Of a stretch of 64,000 nt of DNA, positions 21,905-31,500 are shown piece by piece. The notes under the pieces are model-generated. The model saw nothing but the letters and a program-made list of their open reading frames with translations. It made no database searches and was not told where the DNA came from. Position numbers and translations under genes: made by a program. Source of the DNA: Erinaceus europaeus. Taxonomy: Eukaryota; Chordata; Mammalia; Eulipotyphla; Erinaceidae. The first letter of the stretch is position 1; each line of letters begins with the position of its first letter. The stretch spans positions 59,366,003-59,430,002 of the forward strand of contig NC_080164.1 in NCBI RefSeq assembly GCF_950295315.1, in the 5' to 3' direction.

Positions 21905-22038
21905 GTTGAGGAGGTTGCACAGTGGATAAAGCACTGGATTCTCAAAAATGAGTTCAATCCCTGACAGTACATGTAACACAGTGATGCTCTAGTTCTCTTT
22001 CTCCTCATATCTTTAATTAATAAATAAAATCTTTTAAA
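21905..22038 (+). mobile_element. Third-type tRNA-derived SINE (sense)
   Basis: GAGGTTGCACAGTGGATAAA, GCACTGGATTCTC, a B-box-like GTTCAATCCCTGAC, ACAGTGATGCTCTAGTTCTC and a AATAAATAAAATCTTTT tail. The same family is clearer at 60825-60975. The head resembles an Arg-type tRNA, a tentative assignment. Confidence 0.75.
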
Positions 22039-22040
22039 AA

Positions 22041-22539
22041 AGCAAACTAAAAAACTCAAAACTCAAAGTTATATAATTTAAGAAAATATCTGATCAAACT
22101 ATACATCATCTTTTTAGTCATCTGTTAGTGACATCTGTTAGTCTATGAGAAAGAATATATATCCTCTGTTGTTATTTGACGGAAAGAACAATTTTTCACA
22201 AATGTTTAAAAATTCTCTCTGAACCAAGCAATTAGTTTGCCAGCATTTGATATTTTAACTTGATTCCTAGTTTTTAAAATTAGGCTTAGTGACAGTCCAA
22301 GTAGTGGAAGTACTCCAGCCTAATAATTTAAATAGTAACCATACCTAATAGAAAACAGTTTCCCACACCAAGTGTAACTTTTTCAATTGCTTTCTTATTA
22401 CCTATATAACTCCATAAACATTAATGGGATATTTACTGCGTGTCATATACTACAATATATACCTAAATAAGTAGCCCATAGTTTCTACCTTTGAAAAGCT
22501 CCTGGTAGCACTACTTATTTCTTGAAATTGCTTCAGAGA
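22041..22539. other. Spacer, no gene seen
   Basis: AT-rich with no recognised repeat. Confidence 0.4.
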
Positions 22540-22563
22540 ATGTGTGTGTGTGTGTGTGTGCGT

Positions 22564-22595
<32 letters not shown>

Positions 22596-22600
22596 ATGTG
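22540..22600. repeat. (TG)n microsatellite
   Basis: About 28 TG units with a few TGCG interruptions (CGTGTGCGTGTGCGTG). Frames through it encode Cys/Val or Ala/Cys low complexity only. Confidence 0.95.
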
Positions 22601-22799
22601 TAATTTTAATATTTGGTATGAAATTACTGACTTTGAAATGTGCCATTTTTCTCATCATTATTTTTCTAACACTGGAAGCACACTTGTGAATATTTTTTTG
22701 TTCTATTCTCTGTTAAATAATTCCACAGATTATTTCCTTACTCTGTCTATAGAATTCTAGTAATTTTTAGATAAATGTAAAATATTTTGGGAAGATAAG

Positions 22800-22962
22800 T
22801 TGTGTGTGTGTATGTGTAAGATAGAGAGAGAGAGAGAGGGAGAGGTAGAGAGAGAGAGAGAGACTTATGCTTCTTTCAGTGTGGTTGGGGCCAGACTCAA
22901 ACCTGGGCTATACACATAGCAAAGCAACATACCACTGTCCAGGTGAGCTATTTTACTGGCCC
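22800..22962 (-). mobile_element. SINE (antisense) with GA microsatellite
   Basis: A (GA)n tract at 22823-22862 is followed by GGGGCCAGACTCAAACCTGG, GCAAAGCAACATACCACTGT and CCAGGTGAGCTATTTTACTGG, the head of an antisense tRNA-derived SINE. Confidence 0.65.
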
Positions 22963-23500
22963 TGAAAGTTAAGTTTGTATGTAGTGTGGATGTGCCATTT
23001 AATTTTTGCTTATTATTTCTATTCACAGTCCTACCTCTGGAATAATAAGATTGGCTCCATAATATTCACCTCCTTTTTCTTCTCTCACTTTTTAGTGTTT
23101 ACTAGAGTTGACACAAATAGCAGTCTCTGCCATTTAAATATTTCTGTTTTATCATGATGGAGTTTACAAGAGCAATTTTCTCATAATTTTGAGATTCTAC
23201 ACTGTATGAAATTAATTAGCTCCCCCATAGTCATTTCTGAAAGTGTATAATGTGTTTATCAAGTTTTTGAGAAACCTAATTACATAAAATCTATTTTGAA
23301 ATTCCTATAATTACACCAGACTTGTATTTGAAGTTCTCTGGATTAAGGACTTTTATCAGTTTTTAGACCATCTTAAAATCTGTTCATTATCTTAAGTGAG
23401 GAATTTACATGTTATTTAAATTACTGTTTTCATAGAACTAAATAAATGAGAAGAGAAAGTTGATGAATTAAAGTTGCATGCCAGATATCATCTCCATGTT
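22963..23500. other. Spacer, no gene seen
   Basis: AT-rich with no recognised repeat or coding potential. Confidence 0.4.
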
Positions 23501-23502
23501 TT

Positions 23503-23745
23503 TTTTCTTTTATCCTCTTTATTGCTACAGAGAATTATTGTTGGAGTTTGCACCCAAGCACAATTTTTCTTCTGTTTATAGGGACAGAGAGAACTTGAGA
23601 GAGAAGAAAATAAGGAGAGAAAGAGAGACACCTACAGTTCTAGTTTATCACTTGTGAAGCTTCCCCCATAATCATGGGGGCTGGGGACTTGAACACTTCT
23701 TGTTGTGAATGGTAATATGTATGACCTGCAGTGCATCTTTTAGTC
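23503..23745 (-). mobile_element. Long-form SINE (antisense), diverged
   Basis: TTATTGCTACAGAGAATTATTG...GTTTGCACCCAAGC corresponds to the extra 3' module. GGGACAGAGAGAACTTGAGA, GAGACACCTACAGTTCTAG and GGGGCTGGGGACTTGAAC follow. Confidence 0.65.
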
Positions 23746-23859
23746 ATAGTTACTTATTTAGGCAAGAAAATAAATAAATGTAACAAGCAATATATAAGAC
23801 CTTTGTAGGGAGGAATAATAACCTTAATCGTGAAATAACTATGAAACAGATGCAAATGT

Positions 23860-24692
23860 ATTCCATGTTCATGGGTTGGAAGAATTAACATCACCAAAAT
23901 TAATATTCTACCCAGAGCTATATGCAAATTTAATGCAATCCCCAGTAAGACCCCACCATTTTTTCTTAAAAAGAATAGAACAAAAGCTACAAAAGTTTAC
24001 CTGAAACTAAAAAATACATAAAAATACTAAAATAACCTTGAGGAAAAAGAACAACCGGAGGCATCATACTCCCAGATCTAAAACTATATTACCAAACCAT
24101 TGTAGTCAAAATTGCCTGGTACTGGAACAAAAATAGACACACTGACCAGTGGGATAGAATTGAGAGCCCAGAAATAAGCCTACAATCCTTTGGATATTTA
24201 ATCTTTGACAAGAGTGTCAAAACTATTAAATCTTGAGAGTCTCATCAACATATAGTGTTCATAAAATTGGGTTGAAACATGAAGAATAAAAGTGAACCAC
24301 CTTATTTTACTACACACAAAGGTAAACTCCCATTGGATCAAGGACATAGGTATTAGACCAAAAACTATCAAATGACTAGAGAAAAATATTGACAGAACTC
24401 TCAAATCCAATTGCAAGGAAGACTAAAGAAAGGATCAGAAAGGATAGTAACAACAAAAGCTTGGGAGGTTGTGGTAGCAAAGTGATAATGTAAATTGGTC
24501 CAACCCCTTTGGAAAGCAGTCTGGAAAAGGGTATAAATGAGAACTCTCAGAAGGCTAGAAATGAGTCTACTTTATCACCCTGTAATTCCTCTCCTATATC
24601 ATAGAAACCAAACACATCCATCCAAAATGATTTGTGTATAGCTATGTTCTCAGCAGCACAATTTGTAATAGCCAGAACTTGGAAGTAACCTA
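23860..24692 (+). mobile_element. Old L1 ORF2 fragment, left part (split by LTR element)
   Basis: Follows the intact L1 from about 47570 onward: GGGTTGGAAGAATTAACATC, ACCCAGAGCTATATGCAAAT, GGAACAAAAATAGACACACT, CAAATCCAATTGCAAGGAAG, then GTAATAGCCAGAACTTGGAA. An internal deletion lies near 24425-24480. Many stops and small indels; clearly older than the 45-49 kb copy. It resumes at 27387. Confidence 0.88.
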
Positions 24693-24698
24693 GGGGTC
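24693..24698. repeat. Left 6-bp target duplication (GGGGTC) of the LTR element
   Basis: GGGGTC occurs again at 27381-27386 just after the 3' LTR. In the L1 sequence the single copy would read ...CCTAGGGGTCCAACAACAG. A 6-bp duplication is usual for class II (betaretrovirus-like) integration. Confidence 0.9.
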
Positions 24699-25141
24699 TC
24701 TTGGTATGCATGAGACCCCTTCTGTTTCATTTGGTTTAAATCCCCCCTGCTTAACACTATTCTATTTACATAACCACTTCATTCTATTTACATAACCACT
24801 GTTAACAAGTTCCACCCTCCCTCCAGGGCATTTGTGGTTCAGTGATAGGATTCTCGCCTAATCTGCCCCCTCTTTGTCACACTCTGATTTCACCAGTCAC
24901 TTTTCTCTCCACCCTCTCTATGTCACATCCTGTTTCCACCTTACTTGGCAAGTATATATAAAGACAGCATTGTGAGTTTTACAGTACTTTACCTTGAGTT
25001 TAGCTTAGCTCGTCTTAGATTGTGCTGCATCCTGCATGAATAAAGAGATACTGCCTACAGCTCAACCATGAGTCCCTGGTTGTCTGTTACCCGCCCATGA
25101 AGCCAGCCCGGCGAAAACAACCTAGCCTGGCGAAAACAACA
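24699..25141 (+). mobile_element. 5' LTR (443 bp) of a class II-type element
   Basis: Identical to the LTR at 26937-27380 apart from two substitutions and one single-base indel, so the insertion is recent. It shows an ATTCTATTTACATAACCACT-type direct repeat at 24761-24800, a TATA box (TATATATAAAG, 24952-24963) and a polyadenylation signal (AATAAA, 25039-25044). It ends GCGAAAACAACA. The first bases are TC instead of the expected TG seen in the 3' copy. Positions 24828-24859 are the 5' half of a tRNA-Gly. Confidence 0.93.
24828..24859 (+). other. tRNA-Gly 5' half embedded in the 5' LTR
   Basis: GCATTTGTGGTTCAGTGATA followed by GGATTCTCGCCT differs from the mammalian tRNA-Gly-GCC 5' half at 3 of 32 positions (from memory of that tRNA). 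The A box (TGGTTCAGTGATAG) is kept. The match stops at the anticodon loop, where the tRNA 3' half does not follow. The same segment lies in the 3' LTR at 27066-27097, so it belongs to the element. Confidence 0.8.
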
Positions 25142-25783
25142 TATGGCGCCTACAACGTGGGTCCGGACCTGTGCAACTCCCAGATAAGTGAAGATTTTGC
25201 CTACCTATGCACTATGGTCTTCTCTTCTACTTATGAAGAGGTTTGCCAAAGCCTCTACTGTTTCATCATGAGACAGTTACTCTGTCTCTGGAACATTTTG
25301 CTCTGGGCCAAACTTTGTTTCCCTGACCGGGAACTTTGGTTTCTTATGACCGGGATCATAGAGCTTGGGAGATGCACGGAGATTTCTCCTTGGACTTTCT
25401 GGATTCCCTCTCCCATGTTTCCTGAGGAAAAGGACTACATTTTGCTCCGGGCCACAGTTTGGTTCTTTATGACCGTGATCGTAGACCTTGGGATATGCAT
25501 GGGGATTTCCCCTGGAACTTTCTGGACTTCTTCTCAAATGTTTCCCGTGGAGAAGGACTACTCTAATTTGAAGAACATTCTCGAGTACCCTGGCAGTTCC
25601 CAAGTATGGAGACACGTGGTTAGTTCTACTCTCCTGATTGGATTCTTTCTTCGATGGGAAGATGCTTTTAAAAATGGGTGCCTGAAGCAATCCAGCAGGA
25701 ACAGTCAGAAACACCCTAAATGGAATTTTGAGGAGCTTTTTGGACTAGGACGTCCTCCGGGGACTCTTAATCCTACATGGTGA
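25097..25783 (+). CDS. Uncharacterised 228-codon open frame crossing LTR and leader
   Basis: This frame opens within the last 45 bp of the 5' LTR, passes through the primer-binding site and runs into the internal region. I do not recognise the product. It shows none of the gag, protease, polymerase or envelope signatures I would expect: no CCHC knuckle, no DTG protease motif and no YxDD box. It contains two related segments, about residues 80-118 and 120-160, sharing WFLMT/WFFMT, a GxCxxISP.TFW motif and MFP.EKDY, which reflect a DNA-level tandem repeat. A start inside the LTR end and across the PBS makes it doubtful as a real protein. It may be chance openness in a non-coding, ETn-like element. 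Its length is notable in a region where other frames are broken. Confidence 0.25.
   Translation: MKPARRKQPSLAKTTYGAYNVGPDLCNSQISEDFAYLCTMVFSSTYEEVCQSLYCFIMRQLLCLWNILLWAKLCFPDRELWFLMTGIIELGRCTEISPWTFWIPSPMFPEEKDYILLRATVWFFMTVIVDLGICMGISPGTFWTSSQMFPVEKDYSNLKNILEYPGSSQVWRHVVSSTLLIGFFLRWEDAFKNGCLKQSSRNSQKHPKWNFEELFGLGRPPGTLNPTW
25144..25161 (+). promoter_or_regulatory. Primer-binding site, tRNA-Lys type
   Basis: TGGCGCCTACAACGTGGG lies two bases after the 5' LTR. It resembles the PBS complementary to tRNA-Lys-1,2 (TGGCGCCCAACGTGGGG from memory), with a small change after TGGCGCC. It supports class II assignment and the + orientation. Confidence 0.8.
25315..25570 (+). repeat. Two-copy tandem repeat of about 122 bp
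   Basis: TTTCTTATGACCGGGATCAT...CTTGGGA at about 25338 recurs as TTCTTTATGACCGTGATCGT...CTTGGGA at about 25461. The downstream text also matches: GGAGATTTCTCCTTGGACTT against GGGGATTTCCCCTGGAACTT, and GAGGAAAAGGACTAC against GTGGAGAAGGACTAC. Confidence 0.85.
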
Positions 25784-25989
25784 GATCTTGATAATCTGGT
25801 TCAAGTTTCATAAGAGAATGATTTGAATGACTGAATTTTTGTTTGACATTGACTTAAAAAAAAAATGCTGGACGCAGCCATGATTTCTAGAGACATCCAG
25901 AAACAATCCAAAAAATTGTTTTTTTCCTCCTTTGATTTCTCTTTTACGTCTTGACATGAATCTGAAACATTTAATCCTGGAAACCGTAT

Positions 25990-26065
25990 GAGTTATGGGT
26001 GGGGCAGATAGTGCAATGATTATGTTAATTATTCTCATGCCTGAGGCTTTTAACCGTGGTTCTTC
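25990..26065 (+). mobile_element. SINE-like piece inside the LTR element
   Basis: GGGTGGGGCAGATAGTGCAA, TGATTATGTTAATTATTCTC and ATGCCTGAGGC follow the head of the second-type SINE (GACTCTCATGCCTGAGGCTC). The tail half is absent. It may be an old insertion inherited by the element. Confidence 0.5.
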
Positions 26066-26641
26066 TGTTTACCTTTCCACATTTTATTGAGTTTAAACTG
26101 TTTAAACAACCTTAAAATCATACTAGAAAGGACTTCCAATTGTAATGGAGTTATCAATTATAGTAAACTTCTAATCTGCTACAAGTTTTGTTTGACAAGT
26201 AAGTGAATTTCAGCTGTCAAGTCTTCACATGAAAAAGCATCTACTCAAATGAAAATTTCTGGAAATCCATTTGGACCCCTGTTCTCTGACATCACCCACA
26301 AGATGGAATGACTACAACACACCCCCGGAAACCAATGATGAGACCTGGCAAGACCTGAAGAAACAGATTCACAGACTCCAAAGATCACTCTCTACAGAAA
26401 AGCAGAATTCTGGTGGCCGACATTCCCCATAGAGACAGACGTGCAGCAGCGTTTCATCCTCCGGCATTTTCTTCTGTGGTCAGCTACTTTGGACTGACAC
26501 CTCCATCGGACTTACTAGTACATGCTGCTGTGTTTCTCAAAGACTAACTTCAGCCAATTGCCTTGAGACTTTATAGATCATGTCCCCTCGCCTGCAGGCT
26601 CTGCCCCAGAGTCAGAAAACTCCCCCTCCTTATTAGGTTAT

Positions 26642-26755
26642 GCCCACAGAGGCATGAAACGCCCCAAGAGGCAAGAGATGCCCACAGAGGCAGGAAACGC
26701 CCTTTGAGGCAAGAGATACCCCCAGAGGCATGAAGCGTTCCCAGAGGCAAGAAAT
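26642..26755 (+). repeat. 19-bp minisatellite, six units
   Basis: Six consecutive 19-bp units of the form NCCCNNAGAGGCANGANAN, for example GCCCACAGAGGCATGAAAC then GCCCCAAGAGGCAAGAGAT. Odd and even units differ consistently (CATGAAAC or CAGGAAAC against CAAGAGAT or CAAGAAAT), which implies a 38-bp higher-order unit. A further partial unit lies at 26769-26790. Confidence 0.9.
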
Positions 26756-26920
26756 GCCCTTTCGCCTGCTAGGCCTTGCCCTTTGAGGTAAGAAAAGCTC
26801 CCCTTGACATCACACTGGTTATTGCTGCTCGCCTATTTTGTTTTCCATGTCATATGCCAGTTTTTTTGAAAACGCCTGTATGATATACGTTTCTGTTCAC
26901 CCCATAATGGCCATTAGTTA

Positions 26921-26933
26921 AAAAGAAAGGGGG
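26921..26933 (+). promoter_or_regulatory. Polypurine tract before the 3' LTR
   Basis: AAAAGAAAGGGGG followed by AAT and the LTR start TGTTGG is the usual plus-strand primer position of a retroviral-type element. Confidence 0.85.
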
Positions 26934-26936
26934 AAT

Positions 26937-27380
26937 TGTTGGTATGCATGAGACCCCTTCTGTTTCATTTGGTTTAAATCCCCCCTGCTTAACACTATTC
27001 TATTTACATAACCACTTCATTCTATTTACATAACCACTGTTAACAAGTTCCACCCTCCCTCCAGGGCATTTGTGGTTCAGTGATAGGATTCTCGCCTAAT
27101 CTGCCCCCTCTTTGTCACACTCTGATTTTCACCAGTCACTTTTCTCTCCACCCTCTCTATGTCACATCCTGTTTCCACCTTACTTGGCAAGTATATATAA
27201 AGACAGCATTGTGAGTTTTACAGTACTTTACCTTGAGTTTAGCTTAGCTCGTCTTAGATTGTGCTGCATCCTGCATGAATAAAGAGATACTGCCTACAGC
27301 TCAACCATGAGTCCCTGGTTGTCTGTTACCCGCCCATGAAGCCAGCCCAGCGAAAACAACCTAGCCTGGCGAAAACAACA
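26937..27380 (+). mobile_element. 3' LTR (444 bp) of the class II-type element
   Basis: Begins TGTTGGTATG and ends AAAACAACA, with the TG...CA termini intact. It has a TATA box at 27191-27202, AATAAA at 27278-27283 and the tRNA-Gly half at 27066-27097. It differs from the 5' LTR by two substitutions and one base in a T run (CTGATTTTCACC against CTGATTTCACC). GGGGTC follows at 27381-27386. Confidence 0.94.
27066..27097 (+). other. tRNA-Gly 5' half embedded in the 3' LTR
   Basis: Identical to 24828-24859 in the 5' LTR. An A-box-like TGGTTCAGTGATAG is present, but no B box or tRNA 3' half follows. Confidence 0.8.
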
Positions 27381-27790
27381 GGGGTCCAACAACAGATAAG
27401 TGGCTGAGAAAGTTTTGGTATATATACACAATGAAATACTACTCAGCTGTATAAAATGGTAAATTCACCTTCTTCATCTCATCTTGAATGGAGCTTGAAG
27501 GAATCATGCTAAGTGAGATAAACTGGAAAGAGAAAGATAAATTAAGGGATGATTTCACTCATAGAGGCTGAGAAATAAGAACAGAAAGGGAAAACAGAAA
27601 GCAAAACTTGGAATGAGTTTGGTATATTGCACCTAAGTAAAGGACTTGGGGCCAGGGGTGGTGGTGATTCAAGCTTCTTGTGCAAGATGGTGGAAGAGGC
27701 CCAAGTTAGGGGTTACTTTTTGCAGAGAACTGAGAAATTTTACATATGACCAATAGGTGTATTTACTGTTGGCAGTAAACAATCCCCCCT
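27381..27790 (+). mobile_element. Old L1 ORF2 end and 3'UTR, right part
   Basis: Starts with the duplicated GGGGTC, then resumes the L1 exactly where it broke off: CCAACAACAGATAAGTGGCT, TATATATACACAATGAAATA and AATGGAGCTTGAAGGAATCA. The 3'UTR has AAGTAAAGGACTTGGGGCCA and TGCAAGATGGTGGAAGAGGC and ends near CAATCCCCCCTAATTTTTTA. Confidence 0.88.
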
Positions 27791-27794
27791 AATT

Positions 27795-27930
27795 TTTTAA
27801 TATGTTATTAGTTTTTTAGTTTTATTCATTTTATTAGTCATCTCTGGGGCTTCATCACTCCAGGCTGATATTTTCAGACATAAAGACAGATACAGAAGTA
27901 GAGACAGAGAAAGGAACCACAACAAAAGGC
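27795..27930 (-). mobile_element. SINE remnant (antisense)
   Basis: TTTATTCATTTTATTAGTCA, GACATAAAGACAGATACAGA, AGTAGAGACAGAGAAAGGAA and CCACAACAAAAGGC. Tail and middle of an antisense SINE; the head is missing, cut by the next element. Confidence 0.45.
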
Positions 27931-27931
27931 A

Positions 27932-28521
27932 GACTTCTGGGAGGCATGACAATAGAGTAAGGGTGAACAAAACATACTTTCCCCCCAAACAACAAATATT
28001 TACAAATATTGATCTTAAACCTCAGCAACTCTAGCTAAGACATCCACAGAAGCACCTCAGTTTTAGGTGGTTGCTCATGTATGTGATTGGGGTGAGAGAT
28101 TGAAACCAAACACACAGAAGTTAAGAGTTCCATGGAACACAGTACTCTTTTCCCTCTGAGCAAAGCCAAGGGGTGTTGTAATTTAAATAAAAGGGACTTG
28201 GCTGTGCCAAAAGTTCAGCTCCATGAGATAAACAATTGTTGGCAGAGAGAGAGGTTACTCATGGCTGTAGAGGAGAGTGTAGTGTTTACTGGCTAGCTGA
28301 GTCACATATATTCAGTTCCCAGGAGAGGTAGCTATGACAGACATCTTCAGAAGCCTCAGCCAAGATACGAAAAGTATCTTGTAGGAGAAGAAGCAGGAGC
28401 CAAAAAGGGCTTGACTTTTGGCTGCCTGTGTTTTTAAGTCCATTTGGTCCACCCACAATCCGTTGTGCATTTACACAGACTGTGGTACGCCCTGTTGCTA
28501 GGCTGCAGCCAGTCAAGTGTG
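27932..28521 (+). mobile_element. Degenerate L1/HAL1-like element, 5' part
   Basis: Opens GACTTCTGGGAGGCATGACA, close to the opening of the L1-like element at 50562 (GACTTCTGGAGGTGTGATTA), so this is probably a 5' end. It is interrupted at 28522 by a nested SINE plus LINE and resumes at 31915. No open frame is left. Confidence 0.6.
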
Positions 28522-28560
28522 GTGTCCAACTTTCCTTTTTTTATTATTATGTTTATTTAT
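28522..28560 (-). mobile_element. Hedgehog SINE tail (left end of split antisense SINE)
   Basis: GTGTCCAACTTTC (28522-28534) is the left copy of the SINE's 13-bp target duplication; the right copy is at 31902-31914. CTTTTTTTATTATTATGTTTA that follows is the antisense A-rich tail. The SINE body continues only after the 3.1 kb LINE, at 31642-31901. Confidence 0.9.
28546..28560. repeat. 15-bp target duplication of the LINE, left copy
   Basis: ATTATGTTTATTTAT occurs here and at 31642-31656, directly bracketing the LINE. The sequence belongs to the SINE tail, so the LINE inserted into the SINE. Low-complexity text makes the exact length uncertain by a few bases. Confidence 0.8.
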
Positions 28561-31500
28561 ATTTATTATATTTATTATTATTATTATGGGATGCATTGGA
28601 TCGACCTTCCCGTGGTGCATCCTGTGAGTACCCATTCATTGGGGAAACTGACGATCCTTCCTAGCCGACTGAATCCACATGGATCCCAGTCACTTTCAAA
28701 GCCAGCAACAAGCAGCTCCTGACAGCTTTCAAGCTGTTGGTCCTGCTCTTCGAGTCCTCCAACTTAATGTTGAGGGGCTATCCTTTGCCAAACGCGTTCT
28801 TATTGGTCAATTGGCGATACAGCATCAGGCAGATGTTATTTGCCTTCAAGAAACATATATAGCAGTCGATGAAGCTGCTCGATTTACCATCAGCGGATTC
28901 GATTTAATATTCTATAATCTCCATCCTAACCCCAGCCGAGCCATCTATGCTAAATCATATCTTGCGGACGTTTACCATATGGCCTCTTCGAGCTTCTACG
29001 ACTCCATTACTATTGGAACTATTCAGCTTGTCAGCGTATATAAGCCTCCCAGTGCCTCATGGGATAATGAGGTCCTGCCTAGCCTGAATCACCCAGCCGT
29101 TTATGTTGGAGACTCTAATAGTCATCACCAAGACTGGGGATATTCCTCCACTCGTGCTGATGGCTCTATCTTAGCCGACTGGGCTTCAGCGAATGACCTC
29201 TCCCTATTTTCCGATCCCAAACAGCCAGGCTCTTTTCACAGTGCTAGATGGAATAAAGACTCGTCACCCAACCTGTGCTGGATTAGCACAGTCAGTGGCC
29301 AAGCCTTTCCCGCTACGAGACAAGTTCTCAAGATCTTCCCGCACAGTCATCACCGCCCAGCTATCATCCACATTGGTCTCCAGCTCCCACTGATTCTGTG
29401 CTCAGAGAAACTAAGATGGAACTTTCGGAAAGCAAACTGGCGTCTGTTCAGTGATCTTACCAACAAATCTATTCCTGCAATTCCTGCAATATCCCCTCTG
29501 AAGATTCCTACAGGCGCTTCCACCAAGCCATCTTCAAAGCAGCTTCCCAAGCTATTCCTCGTGGGAGACGTGCTAACTATATGCCTTGTCTTGATGCTGA
29601 ATGCGAGCAACTACTAAAGCAGTATGATGAGTTGGGCGACCCAGATGTGGCTGACCATCTCATTGCCTCCCTGGATGCAGCATGCCAAGCCCGCTGACAG
29701 CAACTCACAGAAAGTCTGAACTTCACCCACTCAAGTAGGAAGGCCTGGAAGCTTCTTCATAGTCTGGGTGCCGGTAGCCAACTCTCTCCCGTCTCCCATC
29801 CTCCCGTATCTCCAAACTCAGTGGCCAGTCACCTAACTCAAGTTGGATGTGCTAAGATCGACCCAGTCTGGAAAAGAGAAATTTCCCATGAGTGGTCATC
29901 CCACTTCCGTTTATCTTGTCCATCTCCAAAACTCTCTCCCTTTACACTGTCTGAACTGGAAGACGCTTTGAAGAGGGTTAATCTGGGAACGGCTGCTGGC
30001 TATGATAACATCACCCCAGAACTCATCCTTAACTTGGGCCCCGCAGCAAAGAAGTGGCTGACTACATTCCTGTCCCACATCTTGGAATCCGAATCTGTGC
30101 CCAAAATTTGGCGTTGTGTGAAGATAATAGCAGTTTTGAAACCAAAGAAAGACCCAACACTGGCCGCCAGCTATAGACCAATTTCTCTCCTCTGTCTGTG
30201 TTACAAACTCCTTGAGAGGCTGCTTCTGTCATGAATTTCTCCACTTACAGAGAAATTCCTATCACCTGCCCAAGCTGGTTTCCGCCCAGGAAGATCTACC
30301 TGCGAACAAGTCCTGGCCCTCCCAACTTACATTGAAAATGGATTCCAGAAGAATTTAAAGACGGGTGCTGTCTTTGTTGATCTCACAGCAGCCTATGACA
30401 CGGTCTGGCACCGTGGTCTCCTAGTCAAGATCTCAAGATGCCTGCCTCCATGGGTGGCCAACACTATATCGTTTCTTCTCCAAAACAGAAGATTCTGGGT
30501 GCATCTGGGTGACAAGTCTAGCAGATGGAGACTTGTCTCAAGTGGCCTCCCCCAGGGCTCTGTTCTGGCTTTTACGCTATTTAATATTTAGATCAATGAC
30601 CTTCCAGAAACTTCTTCAAGGAAGTTCATCTACGCCGATGACATCTGCTGAGCAACTCAGGCATCCAAGTTTGACATCCTGAAGGAAACACTCACGAAAG
30701 ACATGTCTCTGATATCTGATTACTGTAAAAAATGGCGACTAATCCCTAGCACTGCAAAAACAGTATCATCTGTTTTCCATCTACACCATGCCTCGGCCTC
30801 ACGTGAGCTTAATGTGCAGCTTGACAATATGAGAATCTGGCATGAAGCCCAGCCAGTCTATCTTGGCGTTACTCTCGATCACACCCTGTCATTTCACGAA
30901 CATCTCATAAAAACTGCAGCAAAGGTGAGTGCGAGGAATAATATCATTGCAAGACTGGCCAGCTCCTCATGGGGCGCGACCGCTTCTACACTATGATCAT
31001 CATCTCTGGCATTATGCTATTCCACTGCAGAATACTGTGCCCCAGTATGGTTCCGTAGCCCCCATGTCCACTTAGTCAATTCCAAATTATATTCCTCCAT
31101 GAGGATAATTTCTGGAACCATCCGTTCCACCCTGGTTCCATGGCTGCCAGTTCTTAGCAACATCACCCCGCCAGATATTCGTTAGGATGCGGCATCACCT
31201 AAGTTCATTTCCCACGTGTACGCTCGACCTGACCTGCCAATATACGCGGATATCTTCGCCCACCCTGTCCAACACTTGACGTCTTGTCATCCAATCTGGT
31301 CTCCTACGCCTACACTGAACTTCTCTGTTCCAGACTCTTGGAAACAGAGTTGGCAGTCAGCTGAGGTAAAAAACAAACAGCTCATCACAGACCCCTGCAA
31401 GCGTCAACCCGGCTTTGACCTAGCACGTTATGACTGGGCCATGGCCGGTGCGCTGCTATGTTCCATTGCTGGGGAGCCAGAGACGACCTGAACTGCCCCT

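Larger units (their letters stand above)
25142..26936 (+). mobile_element. Internal region of a non-autonomous LTR element
   Basis: Only about 1.8 kb separates the LTRs, against roughly 6-8 kb in complete retroviruses. No gag, pol or env homology is visible. The region holds the PBS, a two-copy ~122-bp repeat, a SINE-like piece near 25990-26065, a 19-bp minisatellite and a polypurine tract. Such an element would have to use proteins from another virus-like element, as mouse ETn does with MusD; that parallel is inference. Nothing here would encode an infectious virus. Confidence 0.8.

Noticed and set aside
24828..24859. A complete tRNA-Gly gene in the LTR
   Set aside because: Only the 5' half is present; the anticodon stem partner, B box and 3' acceptor stem are missing.
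25097..25783. Retroviral gag reading
   Set aside because: No capsid or CCHC zinc-knuckle motif, wrong length, and the start lies in the LTR across the PBS. Kept only as an unrecognised open frame.
26642..26755. CRISPR-like array
   Set aside because: Units are contiguous 19-bp tandem repeats without spacers, inside an LTR element of a mammalian genome.
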